This document shows, piece by piece, positions 45,416 to 52,962 of a stretch of 64,000 nt of DNA. The notes beneath the pieces were generated by a model that made no database searches, had not been told where the DNA came from, and saw nothing but the letters and a program-made list of their open reading frames with translations. The translations under genes were made by a program, and so were the position numbers. This stretch comes from Dyella japonica A8. Lineage in GTDB: Bacteria; Pseudomonadota; Gammaproteobacteria; Xanthomonadales; Rhodanobacteraceae. The stretch covers positions 4,526,001 through 4,590,000 of the forward strand of contig NZ_CP008884.1 of assembly GCF_000725385.1 (NCBI RefSeq), written 5' to 3'. Each line of letters begins with the position of its first letter. Position 1 is the stretch's first letter.

Positions 45416-47020
45416 GTGAACTACGACTACATCATCGTCGGCGCAGGTTCGGCCGGCTGCGTCTTGGCCAACCGGCTCAGCGCCGACGGCACCAGACGTG
45501 TTCTGCTGCTCGAGGCCGGGCCGTCCGACTGGCATCCGTTGATCCACATGCCTGCCGGGATCGCGCGGCTGGCCAGTATCCGCAGACTCAACTGGAACTA
45601 CCGCACCGAACCGGAGCCGCAGCTGCAGGGCCGCACCTTGTGGTGGCCGCGCGGCAAGACGCTGGGCGGTTCCAGCTCAATCAACGCCATGTGCTACATC
45701 CGCGGCGTGCCCGGCGACTACGACCGCTGGGCCGAAGCCACCGGCGACGACCGGTGGTCATGGGCGCAGGTGCGCCCCTGGTTCCTCCACAGCGAGGACA
45801 ACACGCGCGGCGCCAGCGCGCTGCACGGCAGCGGCGGCCTGCTGGGAGTGAGCGATCTTCGCTATCACAACCCGCTGTCGGAGGTTTTCATCGACAGCGC
45901 GGTCAGCGCGGGCTATGCGCGTAACGACGACTTCAATGGCCCGGACCAGGGCGGTTTCGGGCTTTATCAGGTGACCCAGCGCGACGGCATGCGCTGCTCC
46001 ACCGCCACGGCCTACCTACGGCCCGCGCGGGGTCGCGCCAACCTCGAGGTGCGCACCGGGGCGATGGTCGCGCGCGTGGTGCTGGAGCGCGGCCGCGCGG
46101 TGGGCGTGCAGCTGCACGGCAGCAAGGCCGTCATCGAGGCGGGCGAGGTCATCCTTGCCGGTGGCGCGGTGAATACCCCGCAGGTGCTGATGCTGTCCGG
46201 CGTGGGGCCGGCGGATCATCTGCGCGAGCATGGCATCACGGTGCATGTCGATCAGTCAGAGATCGGCGCCAACCTGCAGGACCATCTAGACATCTGCACG
46301 CTGGACGGCAGCACGCAGAAAATCACCTACGACCACCTCAACGAACTAGCCGCTGGCCTGCGCTTCCTGCGGCATCGTGAAGGGCCAGGCACGTCGAACG
46401 TCGCGGAGGCCGGCGGCTTCGTGCGCAGCCGGCTGGCCACGGACGAGCGCTGCAACCTGCAGTTCCATTTCGTGCCGGCGTTGCTGGATGACCACGGCCG
46501 CCACCGCCTGCCCGGCTACGGATACACCGTGCACGCGTGCTACTTGCATCCACGCAGCCGGGGCAGGCTTCGCCTGCGCTCGGCCCATCCCGCGCAGCCC
46601 ATCGCCATCCATGCCAACTACCTGAGCGATGCGGAAGGGCACGACCTGCGGTGCATGATCGAAGCGGCGCGGCTCTCCCGCGAGATTCTTTCGCAGCCCG
46701 CCTTCGCGCGCTTCCGCGGAAAGCCGGTCCTCCCGGAACAGGCCATCACCACCGACGCGGAGTACGCCCAGTTCATCCGACGCAAGGCGGAAACCATCTA
46801 CCACCCCTCAGGCACGTGTCGCATGGGCAAGGACGCGCGCGCCCCGCTGGACAGCGAGCTGCGCGTGCGCGGGCTGGAGAACCTGAGGGTGGTGGACGCA
46901 TCGGTCATGCCCAGCCTGCCCAGCGGCAATACCAATGCGCCGGTCATCATGATGGCTGAACGCGCGAGTGCGCTCATCCTGAACGAAACCAGGCCTGGCA
47001 CGCGTCCGCCCGGGGAATAG
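45416..47020 (+). CDS. GMC family FAD-dependent oxidoreductase (choline dehydrogenase-like)
   Basis: A 534-residue flavoenzyme. The N-terminal FAD motif is YDYIIVGAGSAGCVLANRLS, with GMC signature 1 in WWPRGKTLGGSSSINAMCYIRG and signature 2 in GAVNTPQVLMLSGVGP. The C-terminal catalytic region has IYHPSGTCRMGKD (active-site His) and VVDASVMPSLPSGNTNAPVIMMAERA. It oxidises an alcohol; choline is only one possibility, and no betaine-aldehyde dehydrogenase is nearby. Start is GTG 45416 (AGGGG upstream); GTG 45392 would add eight residues. Confidence 0.93.
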   Translation: MNYDYIIVGAGSAGCVLANRLSADGTRRVLLLEAGPSDWHPLIHMPAGIARLASIRRLNWNYRTEPEPQLQGRTLWWPRGKTLGGSSSINAMCYIRGVPGDYDRWAEATGDDRWSWAQVRPWFLHSEDNTRGASALHGSGGLLGVSDLRYHNPLSEVFIDSAVSAGYARNDDFNGPDQGGFGLYQVTQRDGMRCSTATAYLRPARGRANLEVRTGAMVARVVLERGRAVGVQLHGSKAVIEAGEVILAGGAVNTPQVLMLSGVGPADHLREHGITVHVDQSEIGANLQDHLDICTLDGSTQKITYDHLNELAAGLRFLRHREGPGTSNVAEAGGFVRSRLATDERCNLQFHFVPALLDDHGRHRLPGYGYTVHACYLHPRSRGRLRLRSAHPAQPIAIHANYLSDAEGHDLRCMIEAARLSREILSQPAFARFRGKPVLPEQAITTDAEYAQFIRRKAETIYHPSGTCRMGKDARAPLDSELRVRGLENLRVVDASVMPSLPSGNTNAPVIMMAERASALILNETRPGTRPPGE

Positions 47021-47177
47021 GGGGCATCCGCCGTCCGGACAGCGGATTTTCGCGCGCCCCTGCGGTACCCTCGGGTGGTCGTCATGGATGGATCCGGCTG
47101 GTGCGACCCAAGGCCCGGCTCTCTTCCGAGCTGTATCTCGACCCGGCGTCGCCACGGCGCCCCGACCTCAGAACAGC

Positions 47178-48485
47178 ATGACGTTTCGCACGCTTCCATT
47201 GCTCATCGCCGCGACGCTGGGACTTGCCAGCACCTCGCCCATGGCTCGCGCGGCGGCGCAGGCGGGCGAGAGCAACGCTGCGCCGGCCGCGCAAGGCGTA
47301 CCCGCCGAGCGCATGAAGGACACCCTGGCGGCCTACCAGCAATGGCTGGATCGCCTCGACCAGCGCAACGCCGTGGCCGGCCTGGCCACCGCCGTGGTGG
47401 CGGACAACAAGGTCGTGTTCGAAGGCACCATCGGTTACGCCGATGCGGCCACGCGTGAGCCGGTGACACCGGAGACCGTGTTCCGTCTCGCGTCGCTGTC
47501 CAAGGCCTTCGCCACGGCGCTGACGGGCGTACTGGTGAACGACGGCAAGCTCTCCTGGGATACCAAGCTCGTCGCGGTGCTGCCCTTCTTCAGGCTCAAG
47601 AACGACAGCGCCGCCGAGCACGCCACCGTGCGCGACATCCTTGGCCAGCGCCTGGGCCTGCCCAAGAACACCTACGACAACATGCTCGAAGAGAACGTGT
47701 CGTATGAAGAACTGGCGCGCCGGCTGGACGAGGTCACGCTGACCTGCAACGTGGGCCAGTGCTACGGCTACCAGAACATCGCCTTCAGCCTGATCGGCGA
47801 CGTGGTCTATGCCCAGACCGGCGACTTCTTCACCCGCCAGGTCGACAAGAACATCTTCTTCCCGCTCGGCATGAAGACGGCCAGCTACGGTCGCGAAGGC
47901 CTGGAGGCCAGCAAGAGCTGGGCACGCCCCCATCGCCCAAGCGGCAACGGCTGGACGCCCTTCGAACCCAAGGAAGCGTATTACCGCGTCGCCCCGGCGG
48001 CGGGCGTCAACGCAAGCCTGAAGGACATGGAACAGTGGCTGATCGCGCAAATGGGTGGCCGCCCTGACGTGCTCTCACCCGCGCTGCTCGCCACGCTGCA
48101 TGCGCCGGAGGTGTCCACGCCCATCGAGATGCACTCGGCCCCCTGGCGCCGCGCCCGCCTCGAGGATGCCTCCTACGCACTGGGCTGGCGGGTGTTCGAC
48201 TACGAAGGCGAAACGCTGATCTTCCACGCCGGCGCCGTCGAGGGCTATCGCACCATGATCGGCTTCCTGCCGAAGTACCGCGTGGGCATGGTGATGATGT
48301 GGAACTCGGCCGATCCCCTGCCCGCCGGCCTGTTGCCGATGGTGTTCGACAGCCTGCTCGGGCTCCCTCACGTCGACTGGGCCGGCATCGAGAGCAACGC
48401 GCCTGCAACGGCCGCCCATACCGCCAAAGGCAAGACCCACCGGAAGAGCAAGAGCGCCGCCACCGCGAGCAACGGCACCAACTGA
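47178..48485 (+). CDS. Exported beta-lactamase-fold serine hydrolase (class C-like)
   Basis: A 435-residue periplasmic enzyme with signal peptide MTFRTLPLLIAATLGLASTSPMARA. The serine-lysine motif is FRLASLSKAFATALTG (SLSK), the tyrosine motif is GYQNIAFSLIG (Y-x-N), and the third motif is HAGAVEGYRTMIG. These match the beta-lactamase / penicillin-binding-protein-like family, which includes esterases and D-aminopeptidases. A basic Lys/Thr tail (TAKGKTHRKSKS) is unusual. Whether it hydrolyses beta-lactams is open. Terminator at 48500. Confidence 0.9.
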   Translation: MTFRTLPLLIAATLGLASTSPMARAAAQAGESNAAPAAQGVPAERMKDTLAAYQQWLDRLDQRNAVAGLATAVVADNKVVFEGTIGYADAATREPVTPETVFRLASLSKAFATALTGVLVNDGKLSWDTKLVAVLPFFRLKNDSAAEHATVRDILGQRLGLPKNTYDNMLEENVSYEELARRLDEVTLTCNVGQCYGYQNIAFSLIGDVVYAQTGDFFTRQVDKNIFFPLGMKTASYGREGLEASKSWARPHRPSGNGWTPFEPKEAYYRVAPAAGVNASLKDMEQWLIAQMGGRPDVLSPALLATLHAPEVSTPIEMHSAPWRRARLEDASYALGWRVFDYEGETLIFHAGAVEGYRTMIGFLPKYRVGMVMMWNSADPLPAGLLPMVFDSLLGLPHVDWAGIESNAPATAAHTAKGKTHRKSKSAATASNGTN

Positions 48486-48499
48486 GCACCACGAATGAA

Positions 48500-48531
48500 A
48501 AAAGCGCCGCAGGGCTTCCTGCGGCGCTTTT
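48500..48531. terminator. Bidirectional terminator after the beta-lactamase-like gene
   Basis: AAAAGCGCCGCAGG-GCTT-CCTGCGGCGCTTTT, a perfect 14-bp stem between convergent genes (stops at 48485 and 48571). Confidence 0.95.
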
Positions 48532-48570
48532 GCATTGCATGGACCTGCCGCCCGGGCGGCAGGTCAACCG

Positions 48571-49611
48571 TCAGTTGAGCTTGAACACGATGCGGCGCTT
48601 GTCCTGCGAGGCCACCGGCGTGCCGTCCTGGGTCGCCGGCTGGAACTTCCAGCGGCTCACCGCTTCGGTCGCGGCATGGTCGAACACATGGCGTGGCTCG
48701 GCATCCACCACCTTCACGTCATCGACTGAGCCTTCCGGCGTAATGGTGAAGGTCACTTCCACCCAGCCTTCCTGGTTCGCGCGAACCGCCGTGGTTGGAT
48801 AGCGCGGCGGCACGTTGCGCAACAGCACCGCCGGGTGCGTGCCACTCGCATTCGCGCCTGCTGCGTTGCCGCCGTTGGCCGAGGCCGATGCCGACTGCTG
48901 CTGACGGGCTTCGGTTGCCTGTTGCTGCTGGGCCACGCGTGCCTGTGCCGCACGGTCAGCCTGGGCCTTCTGCTGTGCCTCGGCCGCGAGGCGATCGGCA
49001 TCCGCCTTGTCCGTGGCTGCCTTCTGCGCCGCCAGCTGCTGCTGTTTTTCCTTGTCCGACGCCAGCTGCTGCTCGCGATCCTGCAGCTTGCGCTGGGCAT
49101 CGAGCTTGGAGCGCAGGATGGTCAGCGTGTAGTTGGCCGGGTCGGCCTTCGCCAACAGGTCGATCTGCCGCTGGGCTTCGTTGAAGTCACGCTGGTTGAT
49201 CGCCTGCTCGGCCACGCTCGCGCCCACCGGGAAGGTTTCGCGCAATGCGTCGGTGGCCACCTGGTTGCCCGGCTGCTTCTCCAGCACCTTCAGGTAGAAC
49301 TCGAAGGCATTGTTGCCCGCAGGCGAAAGCAGGCGCTGCTCGTTCACCGCCTTGCGGGCCTCGGCGAGCAGCTGGTTCATGCTCATGGCGGCCACGTTGA
49401 CCGGTGCCGGCGGCGCTTCGGTACTGCTGGCCCTTACCGGCGTCGACGGATGGGCGCCGATATCGGCCGAGACCATATCCATGTGCGGTTTGATGATGAA
49501 AAGCCAGGACGCGACGGCAAAGGCCCCCACGACGCCGACGATGGCAATAGCTGCGGGCCGAATGGCCCCACGCGCGTGGCGACGCGCGCGATATTTGAAT
49601 CGGGTATCCAT
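48571..49611 (-). CDS. TonB-family energy transducer-like protein
   Basis: A 346-residue inner-membrane-anchored protein. A basic cytoplasmic N terminus precedes one transmembrane helix (AIAIVGVVGAFAVASWLFII, about 20-40). A helical region with a TPR-like unit follows (LLAEARKAVNEQRLLSPAGNNAFEFYLKVLEKQPGN), then a Q/A/K-rich coiled coil (about 165-235). The end is a TonB C-terminal domain with PPRYPTTAVRANQEGWVEVTFTITPEGSVDDVKVVDA and VSRWKFQPA. The Pro-rich spacer of classical TonB is replaced by the coiled coil. No exbBD is adjacent. It could energise a receptor or serve another envelope role. Confidence 0.87.
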   Translation of the reverse strand: MDTRFKYRARRHARGAIRPAAIAIVGVVGAFAVASWLFIIKPHMDMVSADIGAHPSTPVRASSTEAPPAPVNVAAMSMNQLLAEARKAVNEQRLLSPAGNNAFEFYLKVLEKQPGNQVATDALRETFPVGASVAEQAINQRDFNEAQRQIDLLAKADPANYTLTILRSKLDAQRKLQDREQQLASDKEKQQQLAAQKAATDKADADRLAAEAQQKAQADRAAQARVAQQQQATEARQQQSASASANGGNAAGANASGTHPAVLLRNVPPRYPTTAVRANQEGWVEVTFTITPEGSVDDVKVVDAEPRHVFDHAATEAVSRWKFQPATQDGTPVASQDKRRIVFKLN

Positions 49612-49951
49612 GATCTCTCACCGAGTGGCATCAGATACCCGCGCTTTTTCCCCCTGTAAATCCAGGAGCGGCCGGCCTCCCCAGGCCCGCCGCGGCGCGG
49701 ATGTGTGAAAGGTAACCGTAATGCCGCACTACGGCAAATCAATCGTCGTGTCGGCGATGGAACGCACATCGCGCCGCCCTCGCCCGCTTCGGCGGAGGCC
49801 GCTGCGCGGCCATCGGGCTAGGCCAGGTTTTCTGGCGCCAGAAACGAAGCGTCCCGGCAAGGGCCGGGACGAGTCGCTCTTTCGAAGGACTCTCCCCACG
49901 CTGGGCACCGCGGGGAGAAAAGTCGTTCTTACTTATTATTAAGAGTAAAGC
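49612..49951. other. Intergenic region between metJ-like gene and tonB-like gene
   Basis: No gene is seen. On the minus strand, two hairpins follow the metJ stop: CTCCCC...GGGGAG near 49890-49918 and the perfect GTCCCGGC-AAGG-GCCGGGAC at 49851-49870, either of which may end the metJ transcript. A perfect 16-base palindrome TTTCTGGCGCCAGAAA lies at 49829-49844. The tonB-like promoter must lie between about 49612 and 49820 but I cannot assign it. Confidence 0.6.
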
Positions 49952-50536
49952 TTACTTCTTGGCCTTGGGGGCCTTGGCAGCCTTGGCAGCCTTGGGGGCC
50001 TTTGCAGCCTTGACGGCCTTCACAACCTTGGCGGCGGCAGCCTTCTTGGCGACGCGCTTGGTAGCAGCCTTCTTCACAACCTTCTTAGCGACGGCCTTCT
50101 TGACCGCGCGCTTCACAACAGCCTTCTTGACAGCCTTCTTGACCGCGCGCTTCACGGCGGCCTTCTTGACCGCACGCTTCACGGCGGCCTTCTTGACCGC
50201 GCGCTTCACGGCGGTCTTCTTGACCGCGCGCTTCACGGCGGCCTTCTTGGTCGCCTTCTTGGCGGCGGGCTTCTTTGCAGCGGCTTTCTTGGCAGTGGCC
50301 ATAGTTCGTCTCAGCTCCTCATCAGTTGGCAGTGGTTGCCCAGTAAAAGCGTGCAGGAACGCCTCCACCAGCAAATCGCTGTTGGTGGCGTGCCGAAGAT
50401 TGTTCACCTGACGACGGGTGCGTTCGTCAGACAAGGGCCTCAGTACGTGCAGTGGAATCGAGACCGTGATCTTGCGTACTGCGCCGGCCTTTTCTCCATG
50501 CTCGATATAAGGCTTGATGAATTTCGATGTTGCCAT
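49952..50536 (-). CDS. metJ: MetJ methionine repressor fused to a histone H1-like Lys/Ala tail
   Basis: A 194-residue protein. Residues 1-78 are a MetJ core. [20 protein letters not shown] and [15 protein letters not shown], then [20 protein letters not shown], differ from E. coli MetJ at few positions; K22 and T24 match the ribbon residues (K23, T25) that read the met box. E. coli MetJ then has a further helix C of about 27 residues. Here it is replaced from residue 79 by a 116-residue tail, [16 protein letters not shown] then repeats of AVKRAVKKA. The tail has 42 Lys, 6 Arg and no acidic residue, like bacterial H1-type histones. Start at 50536 (GGAG upstream); ATG 50302 at the junction could start the tail alone. 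Likely target at 15167-15186. Confidence 0.93.
   Translation of the reverse strand: MATSKFIKPYIEHGEKAGAVRKITVSIPLHVLRPLSDERTRRQVNNLRHATNSDLLVEAFLHAFTGQPLPTDEELRRTMATAKKAAAKKPAAKKATKKAAVKRAVKKTAVKRAVKKAAVKRAVKKAAVKRAVKKAVKKAVVKRAVKKAVAKKVVKKAATKRVAKKAAAAKVVKAVKAAKAPKAAKAAKAPKAKK
50093..50239 (-). repeat. 27-bp tandem coding repeats in the H1-like tail
   Basis: Five copies of a 27-base unit encode AVKRAVKKA or close variants (residues 100-135 and 140-148), the last separated by a VKKA half-unit; degenerate copies continue to about residue 166. DNA identity between units is very high (recurring CTTCTTGACCGCGCGCTTC on the plus strand), so the array is prone to length change by slippage. Confidence 0.88.
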
Positions 50537-50564
50537 GGCACCCGTTCTCCGTGTTCCGATGCGA

Positions 50565-50593
50565 AAGCTATTCCTGAAGATTTCAACTGTCAA
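50565..50593 (-). promoter_or_regulatory. Probable metJ promoter
   Basis: On the minus strand: perfect -35 TTGACA (50593-50588), 17-base spacer, -10 TAGCTT (50570-50565). The start codon at 50536 is about 29 bases beyond the -10. Confidence 0.65.
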
Positions 50594-50616
50594 TTGATTT
50601 TAACCATGAAATCAAT
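50593..50616. promoter_or_regulatory. Palindrome abutting the metJ -35
   Basis: ATTGATTT (50593-50600) and AAATCAAT (50609-50616) are perfect 8-base inverted arms with an eight-base spacer, overlapping the edge of the -35. The layout is that of an operator, but the sequence is not a met box. It may belong to another regulator, or be an AT-rich UP element. Confidence 0.5.
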
Positions 50617-51103
50617 CCGTTTCACCCACCCCCAGGAGGGTCAAAACCCCCGCCAGACAAGGCCTTGCGGGGTTTACAGGCATTTTTATTTGGACGTCCA
50701 TACATCCAGATATAAATGCCAATTCCATTACCTTTATTTCAATAAAACCGCTTAAAACAAGGCATTTTGTCTTTACCAAGCCATGTGCGGCGCAACATGG
50801 CTGTCTCACCCGCCGAGACACATCGCATGCCGGCCGGGCGGGCCTCCGGGGCACCTCTCTGGATGAACAAAAGTCGACTGAAATTATTTTTCGGGGAGAC
50901 CGTCCGGATGGCCGTTCCGGACCGCCCCGGAGGACGTCGAAGGCATCGAAGAGGGGTGTTGGGTGACTCCGCCACCAGATTCCCGAACATGCCGTCCCGG
51001 ACATCTATCGGCATGGACGGCGAGAACTGCAGCGCGGAAAAACATCACCCGCCGCATATCCGGATCAGATCACCCGCAGGGAAAAACGCCTGGACGTCTA
51101 CCC
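50617..51103. other. Gene-free region upstream of metJ
   Basis: About 490 bases between metJ and the gcvH terminator hold only short frames without recognisable motifs or ribosome-binding sites. Base composition shifts from GC-rich (50800-51100) to AT-rich (50680-50760). A hairpin CCCCGC...GCGGGG followed by TTT is near 50645-50672. GGACGTCC (50692-50699) and GGACGTCT (51092-51099) are partial met boxes without good tandem neighbours. Confidence 0.55.
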
Positions 51104-51138
51104 AAAAAAGACGCCGGCCGCTTCAAGCGGCCGGCGTC
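51104..51138 (-). terminator. Intrinsic terminator after gcvH
   Basis: On the minus strand GACGCCGGCCGC-TTGAA-GCGGCCGGCGTC followed by TTTTTT, starting 24 bases past the gcvH stop. Confidence 0.94.
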
Positions 51139-51161
51139 GGGTGAAGCATCGAAGCCTGGAC

Positions 51162-51557
51162 CTAGTGGTCTTCGTTCTCGACCAGCTCGGCGTAGGCATC
51201 GGCGTCGAGCAGTTCGTTGAGCTCGCCACGATCGCTGGCGCGGACCAGGAAGATCCAGCCTTCGCCGAAAGCATCTTCGTTGATGGTTTCGGGCTTGTCG
51301 TTGAGGTTTTCGTTGACCGCGACGATCTCGCCGGAGACCGGGCTGTAGATGTCCGAGGCGGCCTTGACCGACTCGACCACGGCCACGCCGTGACCGGCCT
51401 GGACGCTGGCGCCGATCTCGGGAAGTTCGACGTACACCAGGTCGCCGAGCTGGCCCTGGGCGTGGTCGGAGATACCCACGCGCACCAGGCCGTCGTCTTC
51501 GACGCGGGCCCACTCGTGGGACTTGAGGAATTTCAGATCGCCGGGAATCTCGCTCAT
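51162..51557 (-). CDS. gcvH: Glycine cleavage system H protein
   Basis: A 131-residue lipoyl carrier that shuttles the aminomethyl group between P, T and L proteins. The lipoylation motif is [17 protein letters not shown] with K65 as acceptor; the N terminus [27 protein letters not shown] and the core [12 protein letters not shown] are typical. Length is normal. It follows gcvT by about 100 bases on the same strand, then a terminator; gcvP is not in the window. Start at 51557 preferred to 51569. Confidence 0.97.
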   Translation of the reverse strand: MSEIPGDLKFLKSHEWARVEDDGLVRVGISDHAQGQLGDLVYVELPEIGASVQAGHGVAVVESVKAASDIYSPVSGEIVAVNENLNDKPETINEDAFGEGWIFLVRASDRGELNELLDADAYAELVENEDH

Positions 51558-51660
51558 GATCGGGTCCAATCGTTGATGTGGGATCGGGGTGGAGTGGCAA
51601 TTCTAGCCGCTCCACCCGGTTGGCAACACGGGCCACGCCCGCGTCGCCGCCAGGTAAATG

Positions 51661-52761
51661 TCAGATGCCTTCGCAGGGCTTGCCGTCGCGCACGAAGGGG
51701 TACTTCACCACGCGCACCGGCACTTCCTTGCCGCGGATGTCCACGCGCACGTCACCCGGCTCGCCGGCGGGAATGCGCGCGAACGCCACCGCCTTGTTGA
51801 GCGTCGGGGCAAAGCTGCCGGAGAGGATTTCACCCACGCCGTTGGCGGTGAGCACCGGCTGGCCGTGGCGCAGCACGCCCTTCTCGTCGAGCACCAGGCC
51901 GACCATCACGCGCTTCACGCCGGCGGCCTTCTGCGCCTCCAGCACCTTGCGGCCGATGAAGTCGCGGCCTTCGTCCAGGGTGATGGTCCAGCCAAGGTTG
52001 GCCTCCCACGGCGACACCGCGTCATCCATGTCCTGGCCGTACAGGTTCATGCCCGCCTCCAGGCGCAGCGTGTCACGCGCGCCCAGGCCGGCGGGCGCCA
52101 CGCCCGCAGCGGCCAGTGCCTGCCACAGGGCCACGGCGTGCTCCTGCGGCACGATGATTTCAAAGCCGTCCTCACCCGTGTAACCGGTGCGGGCGACGAA
52201 CAGCGGCATGCCGTGCGGGCCCTGCGCCGCAGCGGCGGCGAACTTGCCGAGCTTGCCGATGCGCTCGTGGTCCACCTCGGCCAGCAGGCCAATGACCTTG
52301 GCACGGGCGTTGGGCCCCTGCACCGCGATCATGGCGAAGTCCGGCCGCTCCTTGACCTCGACACCGAAGGCCTTGGCCTGCTTTTCGATCCACTCCAGGT
52401 CCTTCGCACGGGTGGCGGCATTCACCACCAGGCGGAAGAACTCCTCGCCCAGGAAGTAGACGATCAGGTCGTCGATCACGCCGCCCTGCTCGTTGAGCAT
52501 GCAGGAGTACAAGGCCTTGCCGTGCACCTTGAGCTTGTCGACGCTGTTGGCCAGCAGGTGGCGGAGGAACTCGCGCGTGCGGGCGCCGTGGAGGTCGATC
52601 ACCGTCATGTGCGAGACGTCGAACATGCCCGCATCGCGGCGCACGACGTGGTGTTCCTCGATCTGCGAGCCGTAGTTGATCGGCATGTCCCAGCCGCCGA
52701 AGTCGACCATGCGCGCGCCAAGCGCCCGGTGGGTATCGTTGAGTACGGTCTTCTCGGTCAT
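51661..52761 (-). CDS. gcvT: Aminomethyltransferase (glycine cleavage T protein)
   Basis: A 366-residue folate-dependent enzyme releasing ammonia and forming 5,10-methylene-THF from the H-protein-bound aminomethyl group. [49 protein letters not shown] is the classic N terminus with the catalytic aspartate; [13 protein letters not shown] binds folate; [21 protein letters not shown] follows, and the end is [10 protein letters not shown]. No glycine riboswitch is visible upstream. It supplies one-carbon units also used in methionine synthesis. Confidence 0.97.
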   Translation of the reverse strand: MTEKTVLNDTHRALGARMVDFGGWDMPINYGSQIEEHHVVRRDAGMFDVSHMTVIDLHGARTREFLRHLLANSVDKLKVHGKALYSCMLNEQGGVIDDLIVYFLGEEFFRLVVNAATRAKDLEWIEKQAKAFGVEVKERPDFAMIAVQGPNARAKVIGLLAEVDHERIGKLGKFAAAAAQGPHGMPLFVARTGYTGEDGFEIIVPQEHAVALWQALAAAGVAPAGLGARDTLRLEAGMNLYGQDMDDAVSPWEANLGWTITLDEGRDFIGRKVLEAQKAAGVKRVMVGLVLDEKGVLRHGQPVLTANGVGEILSGSFAPTLNKAVAFARIPAGEPGDVRVDIRGKEVPVRVVKYPFVRDGKPCEGI

Positions 52762-52787
52762 CGCAGTCGTGCCCTGGGGAAAGAAAC

Positions 52788-52817
52788 ATTATCGCCGGGG
52801 CCACGGATACATTCCAA
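52788..52817 (-). promoter_or_regulatory. Probable gcvT promoter
   Basis: On the minus strand TTGGAA (52817-52812), 18-base spacer, GATAAT (52793-52788), 27 bases before the gcvT start. The -10 matches five of six consensus bases, the -35 four of six. Confidence 0.55.
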
Positions 52818-52962
52818 GCCAAGCGTGCCAGGCACTTACCGTGCGTTGGCGTATCGGTCGCGCGTCGTGCACCGCAACATGCAAACGCATGCGCCGCTCG
52901 CCACCGGCATCCCGACCGTGATCGGAATGACGGTGGCCACCACACGGGCGGAAGGAAACCGG

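Noticed and set aside
50093..50239. Tandem repeats considered as a CRISPR array
   Set aside because: The units are contiguous with no unique spacers, lie in frame and encode a Lys/Ala-rich tail; no cas genes are present.
50612..51004. 130-residue minus-strand frame upstream of metJ
   Set aside because: No ribosome-binding site, no domain or composition typical of a gene, and it overlaps the putative operator region of metJ.
51092..51099. GGACGTCT as a MetJ operator
   Set aside because: A single 7-of-8 box without an adjacent tandem box, lying just downstream of the gcvH terminator and about 500 bases from any start it could control.
52762..52962. Glycine riboswitch in front of gcvT
   Set aside because: None of the conserved glycine aptamer landmarks could be found in the 200 bases upstream; only a plain promoter is visible.
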